From the NCBI GenBank assembly GCA_938023705.1, contig CALJDJ010000010.1:1-19285 (forward strand): 19,285 bases of DNA, read 5' to 3'. The notes beneath the pieces are model-generated. The model ran no database searches, was not told where the DNA came from, and was given only the letters and a program-made list of their open reading frames with translations. This document shows positions 6,761-14,489 of the stretch, piece after piece; the stretch's first letter is position 1, and each line of letters begins with the position of its first letter. The DNA is from an uncultured Collinsella sp. Lineage in GTDB: Bacteria > Actinomycetota > Coriobacteriia > Coriobacteriales > Coriobacteriaceae. The position numbers were made by a program, and so were the translations under genes.

Positions 6761-6813
6761 ATCATTCAGGTTGCGACCGAAGAAGACAAGGAGACCCCCT
6801 GAACCTGAATGAT
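6761..6813. repeat. Perfect 12-bp inverted repeat
   Basis: ATCATTCAGGTT (6761-6772) and AACCTGAATGAT (6802-6813) are exact inverted copies around a 29-nt loop. GGGGC upstream (6750-6754) and GCCCC downstream (6814-6818) extend the symmetry after a gap. It could be a REP-like palindrome or the two ends of a very small element. Confidence 0.55.
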
Positions 6814-6909
6814 GCCCCACAGACCGCGTCCGACCGAGCTCAAGCCGAGCTTTTCCTGACGTCCGCCTTCGCGAAGATGATGGCTGGATTGGCTATGGAT
6901 TGGCAACAC

Positions 6910-7385
6910 TTATTTGGACGATTCCGGGAGGGACGGCCCCGCCTCCCTGAACTCGACCGGCGACATGTAGCCCAGCGTCGAGTGGATCCTGAAGTTGTTG
7001 TACCAGTGCACGTAATCCAAGAGCTTGGCTCGGAGCTCGCGCGTCCCTCCTCGGTCCTTCGGAGTGGCCGACGATCTCCCCGTTGCAGAGGTCGACGAGC
7101 AGGCAGACGTAGTTCCACGACGCCCCGACGCGCACGCAGGCCAAGTCGCTGCATATATGGGTGCACGGCGCCCTGCCGCCGAAGCCGCGCGCGACGACGT
7201 TCGACACGTCGGCCTCGTTGACCGCCCCGGGGTGCACCTTGAACCTCTTCCTGCCGTATGCGCCGGCCAGGCCGTTCTCCCTCATGATGCGGCAGGCGCG
7301 GCGCCGGCTGACGGTAACGCCCGACCTCCCGGGCGACGCCTTGATCTTGCGCGATCCGTTCCGGCCCTTGCTGGCGGCGTGCGCC
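6910..7385 (-). pseudogene. IS3-family (IS150 group) transposase remnant
   Basis: On the minus strand the reading from about 7385 gives SRRRACRIMRENGLAGAYGR, KRFKVHPGAVNEADVSNVV and THICSDLACVRVGASWNYV. These are typical of IS3-family OrfB, from the end of its N-terminal HTH_21 region into the integrase core. The first catalytic Asp is present (ICSD). After IVGHSEGP the frame breaks and resumes in another frame with ELRAKLLDYVHWYNNFRI and TLGYMSPVEF, stopping at 6910-6912. The part with the second Asp and the Glu of the DDE triad is missing, as are the N-terminus and OrfA. The element is dead. Its 5' side abuts the nucleosidase remnant. Confidence 0.85.
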
Positions 7386-7390
7386 GCCGC

Positions 7391-7685
7391 GGCCGCCGTC
7401 GCCCCCGACATTAAGGTCCTCAAGGGCCGCGTCGTCTCCGGCGACCAGTTCGTCTCGCCCGCGGAACAGAAGGAGCGAATCCTCGCGGCCTTCGGCGACC
7501 TGTGCTGCGAGATGGAGGGCTGCACCATCGCGCAGGCCTCCTATCTCAACGGCGTGCCCCTCGTCGTCGTGCGCGCCATCAGCGACAAGCCCTGCGCCGA
7601 GGGCCGGGTCGTCGACTACAACACCTTCGAGAAGAAGGCCGCCTGCGACTGCGCCCGCATCGCCGCGCGCATGGTTAAGCTTTAG
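7391..7685 (+). pseudogene. mtnN: C-terminal fragment of MTA/SAH nucleosidase
   Basis: From about 7407 the plus strand reads DIKVLKGRVVSGDQFVSP, then CEMEGCTIAQASYLNGVP and VVRAISDKPC, ending at TAG 7683-7685. This is the C-terminal half (about 95 aa of some 230) of 5'-methylthioadenosine/S-adenosylhomocysteine nucleosidase, with the substrate-binding EMEG region and the catalytic Asp of AISD. The N-terminal half, with the other catalytic Glu, is gone: upstream the frame runs into antisense transposase sequence. Although the frame is open back to 7161, that part is an artefact. Insertion or deletion at the IS element probably broke the gene. Confidence 0.85.
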
Positions 7686-7878
7686 GCCCGGCGCGCCGGA
7701 GCCCTTTCCAAAGCGAAGTGTCGAGCCGAAGTGTTGAGCGTCGGCCCTGAATGTTCAATGGCCGTTGTTTTCTGCCCCTCAAGTGGTGGACTTTTCCTCG
7801 GAGCTGTTGATTCCCCCACGCGCCCCCTTCCGTTCTCTGTTCTCCCCTTATACTCCTTGTACGAGGAGGTAAGAAGTC
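7686..7878 (+). promoter_or_regulatory. Upstream region of the LevR-like regulator
   Basis: This 193-nt gap carries the start signals of the regulator. TATACT at 7849-7854 is a good -10 candidate, but no matching -35 is evident at the right distance. GAGGAGG at about 7862-7868 is a strong ribosome binding site. I see no clear operator. Confidence 0.35.
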
Positions 7879-10620
7879 ATGGACAAGACCACACAGGACA
7901 GCTTGGCAAAGAAACCCGTCGACATGAGGGACAGGATTCTCGAGCATCTCGAGGCCCTCACCTCTGCCGTCTCGCTCGACGACCTTGCCCGTCTGTCCAC
8001 CTCCGACATCGCCGAGACGCTCATCATCTCCAGGAGCCTGGCGAGCCAGTACCTCAACGACCTTGTTCGCGCCGGTCTTGTGGTTAAGGTGGCGGGCAGG
8101 CCTGTCCGTTATTTTCATCGCCGCGCGTTCCAGAAGCGTTTTCAGGTAAAGCTCTCTGCAAGCGAGTACGCCTCGCTCGCCGACCTCATCCAGGCGACGG
8201 GAATCGCCGATCACCGCGACTTCGCGCGTGCCGTGGGCTTCGACATGAGCCTCAGCTCCGTTGTCGAGCAGTGCAAGGCTGCGGTTCAGTACCCTCCGTT
8301 TGGCCTGCCCATCCTCTTGAGCGGCGGCGTGGGTGTCGGTAAGTCTTTCCTTTCTCGCCTTGTGTACGAGTACGGCAAGAACCAGGGCTTGCTGTCCCGC
8401 GACTCCTCCTATGTGCGCATCGACTGCGCCGGGGTCCCGGACGCCGCCTCGTTCAACGGGCTTCTTGACGAGTCGATCGCGAAAGCGCGCGGGGGTGTGG
8501 TCTTTGTCAACGGCATCGAGGCACTCTCTCCCTCTGCGATGGAGCACTGCCTTGCGACGGCCCTCGGGCTCGATGCCTCCCAGGATGCGCCGCGCGCTCG
8601 CCTCGTTCTTTCGACGACGCTTTCCGCCGATGACCTGAAGGTTTCCTCGGCCTACAGCAAAATGCCCATCTGTGCCCGCGTCCCCTCACTCAAGGAGCGA
8701 ACCCCCGAGGAGCGCGAGGATCTCATCTTGAGCTTCCTGCGCAGCGAGGGGTGCCGAATCGGTTCTGATGTGAAGATCAGCCGCGGCGCATACCGTTGCC
8801 TCGTGAACGCGGACTTTTCCGATAACATCGCCGGCTTGCGCGCCTGCGTGACGAACTGCTGCGCCAAAGCGTTCCTCAATCGCGAGGGCGACTACGTCGT
8901 CGTTCGCCCGTATCTTCTTCCCAGCGGGCTCCTCTCCTCCGCGCAGATCGATCAACAGCCCGACGATGGCGTTCTGATCGACGCGTCTCTGGATGCCGCC
9001 GAGAGCACAGGGCCGGTCGAGCAGGCGCTCGATGCCCTGTGCTCCCTCGATGAGCGATTCTGCGCCGGGGAGCTCTCTGTCTCCGAGCTTGTCTCGCAAG
9101 CTGTCTCCGCTGTGCGCGGCGTTGAGGATCACTTGATCTTCGACCACGGCGTCGCCTCCTCGAGGTCGCGCGCCTTCGAGCGCGTCGTGGGCGCGGTCCT
9201 TGCCGACGCAGGCTCTTCTTATGGCATCGAGCTTTCGAGGAAGGTCGCTTTTCTACTGGCCCAGGAGATTTGCCTGCAGTTGTGGCCGGGTATCGGCCTG
9301 GCTAAGCGAAAGTCTGCCTGTGCGGAGCAAATCTCCCATCTCCTCGGTGCCGTGACCTCCGAATTGCCGTTTGCCTCGAGTGTCTCCGATCAGGTCGCCG
9401 CAGACGTGGAAGGGGCGCTGGGAATCTCGCTCGATCACTTCACGAAGACGCTTCTGACGCTGTGCGTCGCATCGGAGTCTCGCGATGCGAAGGCCCTTCG
9501 GACGCTCTGCGTCATCTTGTCCCACGGCTACTCAACGGCGACGAGCATCGCCGACGCGGCGAACCGTATGCTCGGCATGCATGTGTACGAGGCTGTCGAC
9601 ATGCCCTACGACCAGCAGCTGAAGGACATCGTCGGTCCGCTCCAGCGCCTCGTCGACCGCCATTCCTACTGCACCGGGGTCGTGTTCCTCGTCGACATGG
9701 GCTCCTTGGAGGAGGCCTATAAGGCCCTCGAGAACGTTACCGACTCCACTATCGGCGTGGTGAACAACGTCTCTACCGGTCTTGCGCTCGAGATCGGGGT
9801 CGGGCTGCTCGGCGGCAAGTCCATCGCCGAGGTTCTTGGCGATGCGACCGCCGCGTGCGTGACGCACTGCAAGGTGATCGAGCGCGTCAACCGTGAGGAC
9901 GCCATCGTCTTCTGCTCCGAGTCCGGGGTCGACGCCGCGGAGAGGATACGCCAGCTCGTCTCGCAGAGCCTCCCGCGCACCATAGGCGCGCGCCTGCTCA
10001 CGAGGCCCTTCAAGCAGCTCGTCGCGAACGGGTCGAACGACGCCGTTTTCTCCGAGCACCGCGTCTGCGCCGTCATCGGCACGGGAGACCCCGGGGTCGC
10101 CTCCGTCCCCTTCGTCGCCCTCGAGGACATCATGTCGACGGCGTCCGCCTCTAAGGTTGATGCCGTGTTCGGCAGGTGGCTTGACGCTTCCGAGCTCTCT
10201 TCTTTCCACGAGAAGCTGCTCTCGAACATGACGCTGCAGAACGTCATCCGCTCCATCACCATCCTCGACCCGGAGCGGCTATTCCATGAGATCGAGAGCG
10301 CCGTGCACGAGCTTCAGCGCAGGACAGGCGAGAAGATCGGCAGCAACGCCATCATTGGGCTCTACGTTCACCTCTGCTGTCTCGTCGAGCGCCTTGTTAC
10401 CAGAAACCCCATTGAGACCTACGTTGGCCAGGACCGCTTCGAGGAGGAACGCGCCGATTTCATCGAGTCCTTCAGGCAGAGCTTCTCGAGCATCTCGACG
10501 CGCTATCGCGTAGAGGTTCCCGTAAGCGAGATCGCATATGTCTTCGACTACATAAGCGTGAGCGCCGCCCCGGCGCGAGAAGAGCGCCTCGGCTCCTCGG
10601 ACCTCCTGCTCGACGAGTGA
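7879..10620 (+). CDS. LevR-like PTS-regulated transcription factor, atypical AAA+
   Basis: The 913-aa protein has the LevR layout. A winged helix (about 15-80, ISRSLASQYLNDLV) binds DNA. An AAA+ domain (about 120-340) has Walker A GGVGVGKS at 149-156. A PRD follows (about 385-520), then an EIIA-Man-like domain with His549 (LSHG), an EIIB-Gat-like segment with Cys679 (about 672-750), and a second PRD with His831 (YVHLCC). B. subtilis LevR activates a fructose/levan PTS with sigma-54 and is tuned by phosphorylation on EIIA and PRD2 histidines; His549 and His831 are the likely counterparts. Two things are odd. The GAFTGA loop that contacts sigma-54 is absent, and the Walker B acids are replaced (VVFVNGIEAL, Asn211-Gly212). 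It probably regulates the PTS genes starting 124 nt downstream, without sigma-54. Confidence 0.88.
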   Translation: MDKTTQDSLAKKPVDMRDRILEHLEALTSAVSLDDLARLSTSDIAETLIISRSLASQYLNDLVRAGLVVKVAGRPVRYFHRRAFQKRFQVKLSASEYASLADLIQATGIADHRDFARAVGFDMSLSSVVEQCKAAVQYPPFGLPILLSGGVGVGKSFLSRLVYEYGKNQGLLSRDSSYVRIDCAGVPDAASFNGLLDESIAKARGGVVFVNGIEALSPSAMEHCLATALGLDASQDAPRARLVLSTTLSADDLKVSSAYSKMPICARVPSLKERTPEEREDLILSFLRSEGCRIGSDVKISRGAYRCLVNADFSDNIAGLRACVTNCCAKAFLNREGDYVVVRPYLLPSGLLSSAQIDQQPDDGVLIDASLDAAESTGPVEQALDALCSLDERFCAGELSVSELVSQAVSAVRGVEDHLIFDHGVASSRSRAFERVVGAVLADAGSSYGIELSRKVAFLLAQEICLQLWPGIGLAKRKSACAEQISHLLGAVTSELPFASSVSDQVAADVEGALGISLDHFTKTLLTLCVASESRDAKALRTLCVILSHGYSTATSIADAANRMLGMHVYEAVDMPYDQQLKDIVGPLQRLVDRHSYCTGVVFLVDMGSLEEAYKALENVTDSTIGVVNNVSTGLALEIGVGLLGGKSIAEVLGDATAACVTHCKVIERVNREDAIVFCSESGVDAAERIRQLVSQSLPRTIGARLLTRPFKQLVANGSNDAVFSEHRVCAVIGTGDPGVASVPFVALEDIMSTASASKVDAVFGRWLDASELSSFHEKLLSNMTLQNVIRSITILDPERLFHEIESAVHELQRRTGEKIGSNAIIGLYVHLCCLVERLVTRNPIETYVGQDRFEEERADFIESFRQSFSSISTRYRVEVPVSEIAYVFDYISVSAAPAREERLGSSDLLLDE

Positions 10621-10743
10621 CCTTCCCCGCGCCGCCGCAAGCTGACCGCGCGTCCTCAATAATCCGATAACCCCTTGCCCGGCGCGAATCCGGATAGCGC
10701 CGAGGCAGTACCGAACGCAAAACTTCATTTGATAGGAGCAAAC
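10621..10743 (+). promoter_or_regulatory. Candidate operator region before the PTS genes
   Basis: This gap lies between the regulator and the PTS genes it presumably controls. Two similar sites, AATCCGATA (10661-10669) and AATCCGGATA (10687-10696), lie 26 bp apart. The second sits inside GGCGC/GCGCC (10681-10685 and 10697-10701). These could bind the regulator's winged helix. I find no convincing promoter boxes. TAGGAG at about 10734-10739 is the ribosome binding site of the IIB gene. Confidence 0.3.
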
Positions 10744-11217
10744 ATGAGTGTTGTTATGGCACGAATCGACAATCGCCTGCTTCACGGCATCATCGTGACG
10801 CAGTGGGCCCCGGTGTCGGGCGCGACCCGAGTCATGGTCATCGACGACAAGGTCGCCGGCGACGAGGTCCTGAAGTCCACCATGAGGATGGCGCGCCCCG
10901 CGGGCATGGCCGTTTCGATCATCTCCGAGCAGACCGCGCTCAAGAACTTCGCCGCGGGCAAGTACGACCGCGAGAAGGTCTTCGTCATCGCCAAGGAGCC
11001 CGAGACGATGCTTCGCCTGGTCGAGTCGGGCGTCGAGCTCCCGTCGCTGGTCGTCGGCGGCTCGCTCGTCAAGGAGGACGGCATCCAGCTCACCCAGCGC
11101 GCCTACGCCTCCGCCGAGAACGTCCAGAGCTACAAGGCGCTCATCGCCCGTGGCGTCAAGGTGAAGGCCCAGTTCGTGCCCGCCGACAAGCCCGTCTCCG
11201 TCGCAGACCTCATCTAA
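10744..11217 (+). CDS. PTS mannose/fructose/sorbose family IIB component
   Basis: This 157-aa cytoplasmic protein passes phosphate from IIA to the incoming sugar. The family signature ARIDNRLLHGIIVTQW lies at the N-terminus; His14 in it is the phosphorylated histidine. The later stretch VVGGSLVKEDG and the C-terminal ARGVKVKAQFVPADKP also fit the family. I chose ATG 10744 because TAGGAGCAAAC precedes it and the protein then starts like its relatives. It is the first of four adjacent PTS genes (IIB, IIC, IID, IIA) that together form a complete transporter. Substrate cannot be read from IIB alone; the neighbours suggest a fructose-containing sugar. Confidence 0.94.
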   Translation: MSVVMARIDNRLLHGIIVTQWAPVSGATRVMVIDDKVAGDEVLKSTMRMARPAGMAVSIISEQTALKNFAAGKYDREKVFVIAKEPETMLRLVESGVELPSLVVGGSLVKEDGIQLTQRAYASAENVQSYKALIARGVKVKAQFVPADKPVSVADLI

Positions 11218-11226
11218 GGGGGAAAT

Positions 11227-12012
11227 ATGGTCAACTTCACTATCCTGCAGGTCGTCCTTTTGACCCTGCTGGCCTTCATCAAGCACGTGGACTACTACGG
11301 CATCCCGATGATCTTCGTCAATTACGCCGTTTTCTGGGGCCTCATCACCGGAGTCGTCATGGGCGACTGGAAGACCGGCCTTGTCATCGGCGGCACCATT
11401 CAGCTCATGCAGCTCGGCGTCGCGGGCTTCGGCGGCTCCTCCATTCCCGACTACGGCACGATGGCCATCATCGCCACCGCCTACGGCGTGACCCTGGGCT
11501 CCGACACGGGCCTCGCCATCGGCCTGCCGGTCGGCATGCTCGGCATCCAGCTCGACGTCGTCGCCAAGATCCTCAACGGCTTTGTCGTCGAGAAGTCCCA
11601 GAAGTTCTGCAACGAGGGTAAGTTCAATCAGATGAACGCCATCCTGTGGGTCTGCCCCGCGCTCTTCGGCCTGTGCGCCGCCCTGCCCGTCTTTGTCTCC
11701 GTGACGCTCGGCCAGCCCGCCGTCAACTGGCTCCTCGAGGTCATGCCCCAGTGGTTCCTCTCCGGCCTCACCCTCGCCGGCAAGATGCTCCCGGCCGTCG
11801 GTATCGCCATGCTGCTCCGCTACATGCCAACCGCCAAGTACTTCCAGTACCTGCTCGCCGGCTTCTTCCTCTCGGCCTTCCTGAACGTGCCCATCATCGG
11901 CGCCGCCATCGTCGGCGTTGCCCTCGCGATTGCGTTCTACCAGCGTGCCGAGAGGGACACCGAGCTCGCCGCCCACGCTTCCGCAGACGCCTTCATCGGA
12001 GAGGATGAGTAA
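11227..12012 (+). CDS. PTS mannose/fructose/sorbose family IIC component
   Basis: This 261-aa integral membrane protein forms the translocation channel together with IID. Hydrophobic segments are visible at about residues 3-18, 27-46, 78-112, 136-160, 176-200 and 205-238. The motif GGTIQLMQLGVAGFGGSSIP (55-74) is typical of the AgaC/ManY/SorA type. It starts 9 nt after the IIB stop with GGGGGAAAT as ribosome binding site, and its stop lies 2 nt before the IID start. The C-terminal tail (from about 240) is short, charged and cytoplasmic. Confidence 0.94.
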   Translation: MVNFTILQVVLLTLLAFIKHVDYYGIPMIFVNYAVFWGLITGVVMGDWKTGLVIGGTIQLMQLGVAGFGGSSIPDYGTMAIIATAYGVTLGSDTGLAIGLPVGMLGIQLDVVAKILNGFVVEKSQKFCNEGKFNQMNAILWVCPALFGLCAALPVFVSVTLGQPAVNWLLEVMPQWFLSGLTLAGKMLPAVGIAMLLRYMPTAKYFQYLLAGFFLSAFLNVPIIGAAIVGVALAIAFYQRAERDTELAAHASADAFIGEDE

Positions 12013-12014
12013 CC

Positions 12015-12848
12015 ATGGAAAACGAGAACATCACCGCCGTCGCCGAGGGCAAGCCCTCCGGCTACAAGGTCACCAAGAAGGACCTGCGCAACGCGAACTG
12101 GCGCTGGCTCATGAGCGTGTGCACCTTCAACTACCAGACCCAGCAGGGCGCCTCAGTCGCCTACGCCCTCTCGCCGGTCCTGAGGAAGATCTACACGAAC
12201 GACGAGGACTATAAGCAAGCGCTCAACAACCACTTCCGCTACTACAACACCCAGCCTTGGCTCGCCGCCATCATCCTTGGCGCCTGCGTGGCCATGGAGG
12301 AGCGCGACGGCCTAGCGGCGGCGGACGCCGTCCAAGACCTGAAGATCGGCACCATGGGACCGCTCGCCGGCGTCGGCGACTCCCTGCTCATGACCATGAT
12401 CCCGACCATCATGGGCTCCATCGCCGCCTACATGGCCATCGAGGGCAACCCCGTGGGAGCCGGCATCTGGTTCGCGCTCATCCTGGCCATCTTCTGGGTC
12501 CGCATGCACGCCCTCGAGTTCGGCTACAAGCAGGGCGTGAAGCTCGTCACCGACTTCAGCGAGAAGCTTCCCAACCTCACTGCCGCCGCCTCCGTGCTCG
12601 GCCTCACCGTGGTCGGCTGCCTCATCGCCTCGGTCATCGGCGTCACCTGCCCGATTAGCTTCAGCTTCGGCGACGTCGCGATGGAGATTCAGCCGCTGCT
12701 CGACAAGATCCTGCCTGCCATGATCCCCGCCGCCATCACGGGAAGCGCGTATTACCTTCTTACCAAGAAGAACGCGAGCATGACGGCCCTCATCCTCGTG
12801 GTGATCGTCCTCGCGATGGTCGCCTCCGCCGCCGGCATCCTCGCCTAG
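12015..12848 (+). CDS. PTS mannose/fructose/sorbose family IID component
   Basis: The second membrane subunit of the transporter, 277 aa. Family features are FNYQTQQG (38-45), HFRYYNTQPW (73-82) and the strongly conserved KIGTMGPLAGVGDSL (110-124). The long N-terminal half is mostly cytoplasmic; hydrophobic stretches lie at about 149-166, 190-212 and 256-276. It begins 2 nt after the IIC stop, a spacing that suggests coupled synthesis of the two membrane partners. Confidence 0.94.
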   Translation: MENENITAVAEGKPSGYKVTKKDLRNANWRWLMSVCTFNYQTQQGASVAYALSPVLRKIYTNDEDYKQALNNHFRYYNTQPWLAAIILGACVAMEERDGLAAADAVQDLKIGTMGPLAGVGDSLLMTMIPTIMGSIAAYMAIEGNPVGAGIWFALILAIFWVRMHALEFGYKQGVKLVTDFSEKLPNLTAAASVLGLTVVGCLIASVIGVTCPISFSFGDVAMEIQPLLDKILPAMIPAAITGSAYYLLTKKNASMTALILVVIVLAMVASAAGILA

Positions 12849-12874
12849 CTTCGACCCAAGAGATTGGTGAATCA

Positions 12875-13273
12875 ATGAGAAAGATAGTTGTGGCGAGCCA
12901 TTCCCTTCTCGCCCAGGGCTTCAAGGACACCCTCGAGTTCCTTACGGGTAAGGGCGACGCCGTCAACGCCGTGTGCGCCTACGTGAACGACAACGGCGAG
13001 GGGCTCGACGCGGCGGTCGAGGCGGCTCTTTCGGGCACTGACGAGGTCGTCGTCCTCACCGACGCGTACGGCGGCAGCGTGAACCAGCGCTTTTCCCGCT
13101 TCGCCTCCGACCGGATCCACGTGATCGCGGGTGTCAACCTCCCGCTCGCCATGACGGTCGCGCTCGCGCGCCCCGACGAGAAACTCGACTTCGACGCCCT
13201 CGTCAACGAGGCGCGCCAGCAGATCATCTACGTGAACGGTGCCAGTTCCGCCGAGTGCGACGACGACGAATAG
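12875..13273 (+). CDS. PTS mannose/fructose/sorbose family IIA component
   Basis: This 132-aa soluble protein accepts phosphate from HPr. It starts MRKIVVASHSLLAQGFKDTL; His9 is the expected phospho-histidine, although the next residue is Ser where Gly is common (SHS instead of SHG). The rest, with VVVLTDAYGGSVNQRF and VIAGVNLPLAMTVAL, matches the EIIA-Man fold. It ends with an acidic tail (ECDDDE). It follows IID by 26 nt, and the next gene begins 12 nt after its stop, so it is in the same operon. IIA here is a separate protein, not fused to IIB as in E. coli ManX. Confidence 0.93.
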   Translation: MRKIVVASHSLLAQGFKDTLEFLTGKGDAVNAVCAYVNDNGEGLDAAVEAALSGTDEVVVLTDAYGGSVNQRFSRFASDRIHVIAGVNLPLAMTVALARPDEKLDFDALVNEARQQIIYVNGASSAECDDDE

Positions 13274-13285
13274 AGGAGGTCGACG

Positions 13286-14410
13286 ATGAGAGAGTTCCTT
13301 AAGGACGTGTGGATGCACGGCGGTGAGGAAAGCCGCGCCATCACCCCCGAGAACATCACGGGCGAGAAGGGCCGCGCCGCCATGTCGGCCAGCCACCTCG
13401 GCGTCGGCCGCAAGGGCTCGTGCTGCGTGCCCCTTGAGTCCGGCGAGACCATCACGCTCGCGGACATCGAGGGCCCCGGCATCATCCGCCACATCTGGAT
13501 GACCGTCCCCGACAAGACCGCCGCCGGCAGCTTCGTCATGCGTGACCTCGTGCTGCGCTTCTACTGGGACGACGAGGAGACCCCCTCGGTCGAGTGCCCT
13601 GTCGGCGACTTCTTCTGCAACGGCTTCGGTGAGCGCGCCATCGTCAACTCGATGCCCATCTGCGTGAACCCGACGGGCGGCATGAACTGCTACTTCGAGA
13701 TGCCCTTCAGGAAGCACGCCAAGGTCACGCTTACGAGCGAGCACCCCGGGTTCATTAAGTACATCTTCTACACGTTCAACTACGCGCTCACCGACGTGCC
13801 GGACGACGCCATGTACTTCCACGCCCGCTTTAACCGCGAGCGCAGCACCCGCAGGGGCGTCGACTACACCGTGCTCGACGGCGTGCGCGGCAAGGGCTAC
13901 TACGTCGGCACCTACATGGCCCTGTGCGCCCTGGAGCGCTATTGGTGGGGCGAGGGCGAGATGAAGTTCTTCCTCGACGGCGACGAGGAGTTCCCAACGG
14001 TCACCTCGACGGGAGCCGAGGACTACTTCGGCGGTGCCTGGGCCTTCCTCGACAGGCCGGCCCACGCGCTGCCCGAGGCGCAGTGCTTCAACACGCTGTT
14101 CGCCGGCTACCCGTACCGCTCGACGCGCGACGCCACGCGCGACCGCTTCAGCGCGGGCAAGCCGAACCCGAATCCGATGCTCGCGACTAACGACGACGCG
14201 CTGCCCAGGCACGGCCTCTACAGGTGGCACCTTCCCGACCCGATCTCGTTCAAGGAGGACCTGCGCGTGACGTTCCAGGACCTCGGCAACGACGACATCA
14301 AGCTCTACGAGCGCGAGGACGACATCTCCACCGTCGCCTACTGGTACCAAAGCGAGCCGCACGCCGTGCTCGCCCCGTTTGCCGCAAGGCAGGACCGCGT
14401 GCCCAGGTAG
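13286..14410 (+). CDS. DUF2961 / GH172 family glycoside hydrolase
   Basis: The 374-aa protein belongs to DUF2961, now glycoside hydrolase family 172. Characterised members act on alpha-D-fructofuranosides (a Bifidobacterium difructose dianhydride I synthase/hydrolase) or on D-arabinofuranosides. Family regions are GPGIIRHIWMTVPDK (63-77), WGEGEMKFFLDGDEEFP (221-237) and TSTGAEDYFGGAW (240-252); glutamates in the last two, Glu223 or Glu225 and Glu245, are the likely catalytic pair. No signal peptide is seen, so it acts in the cytoplasm on imported sugar. A strong ribosome binding site (AGAGGAGG) precedes the start. Between a complete PTS and a fructokinase-like ROK protein, a fructose-releasing activity is the best guess; the exact substrate is open. 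Confidence 0.85.
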   Translation: MREFLKDVWMHGGEESRAITPENITGEKGRAAMSASHLGVGRKGSCCVPLESGETITLADIEGPGIIRHIWMTVPDKTAAGSFVMRDLVLRFYWDDEETPSVECPVGDFFCNGFGERAIVNSMPICVNPTGGMNCYFEMPFRKHAKVTLTSEHPGFIKYIFYTFNYALTDVPDDAMYFHARFNRERSTRRGVDYTVLDGVRGKGYYVGTYMALCALERYWWGEGEMKFFLDGDEEFPTVTSTGAEDYFGGAWAFLDRPAHALPEAQCFNTLFAGYPYRSTRDATRDRFSAGKPNPNPMLATNDDALPRHGLYRWHLPDPISFKEDLRVTFQDLGNDDIKLYEREDDISTVAYWYQSEPHAVLAPFAARQDRVPR

Positions 14411-14437
14411 GGTCGCCTCGAAACAAGCCAACGTTAT

Positions 14438-14472
14438 GGGCGCCCGCGGTTGACCATGACTGCGGGCGTCCC
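14438..14472 (+). other. Intercistronic hairpin before the ROK gene
   Basis: GGG and CGCCCGC (14438-14447) pair with GCGGGCG and CCC (14462-14468 and 14470-14472), with one bulged T and a 14-nt loop. Only TTT follows, so full termination is doubtful. It could act as a partial terminator or an mRNA-stabilising stem within the operon. The ROK ribosome binding site (AAGGAGG) follows directly. Confidence 0.45.
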
Positions 14473-14489
14473 TTTGTAAGGAGGATCAC

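Larger units (their letters stand above)
6204..6909. other. Non-coding stretch with palindromes
   Basis: No reading frame here looks like a protein. Visible structure includes a large inverted repeat at 6333-6389, small hairpins GGGC-GTA-GCCC (6667-6677) and GCGGGC/GCCCGC (6692-6708), and a 12-bp inverted repeat at 6761-6813. Position, composition and the pseudogenes that follow suggest decayed or repeat-derived DNA at an old rearrangement site. I see no RNA gene. Confidence 0.5.

Noticed and set aside
7161..7685. Apparent 174-aa protein
   Set aside because: Only the part from about 7407 is nucleosidase; the first half is the antisense of transposase sequence, so the frame is a chance chimera.
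10702..10720. Possible sigma-54 (-24/-12) promoter before the PTS genes
   Set aside because: GGCAG and GCAA are present, but the spacing is one base too long and the TT before GC is missing. The regulator also lacks GAFTGA.
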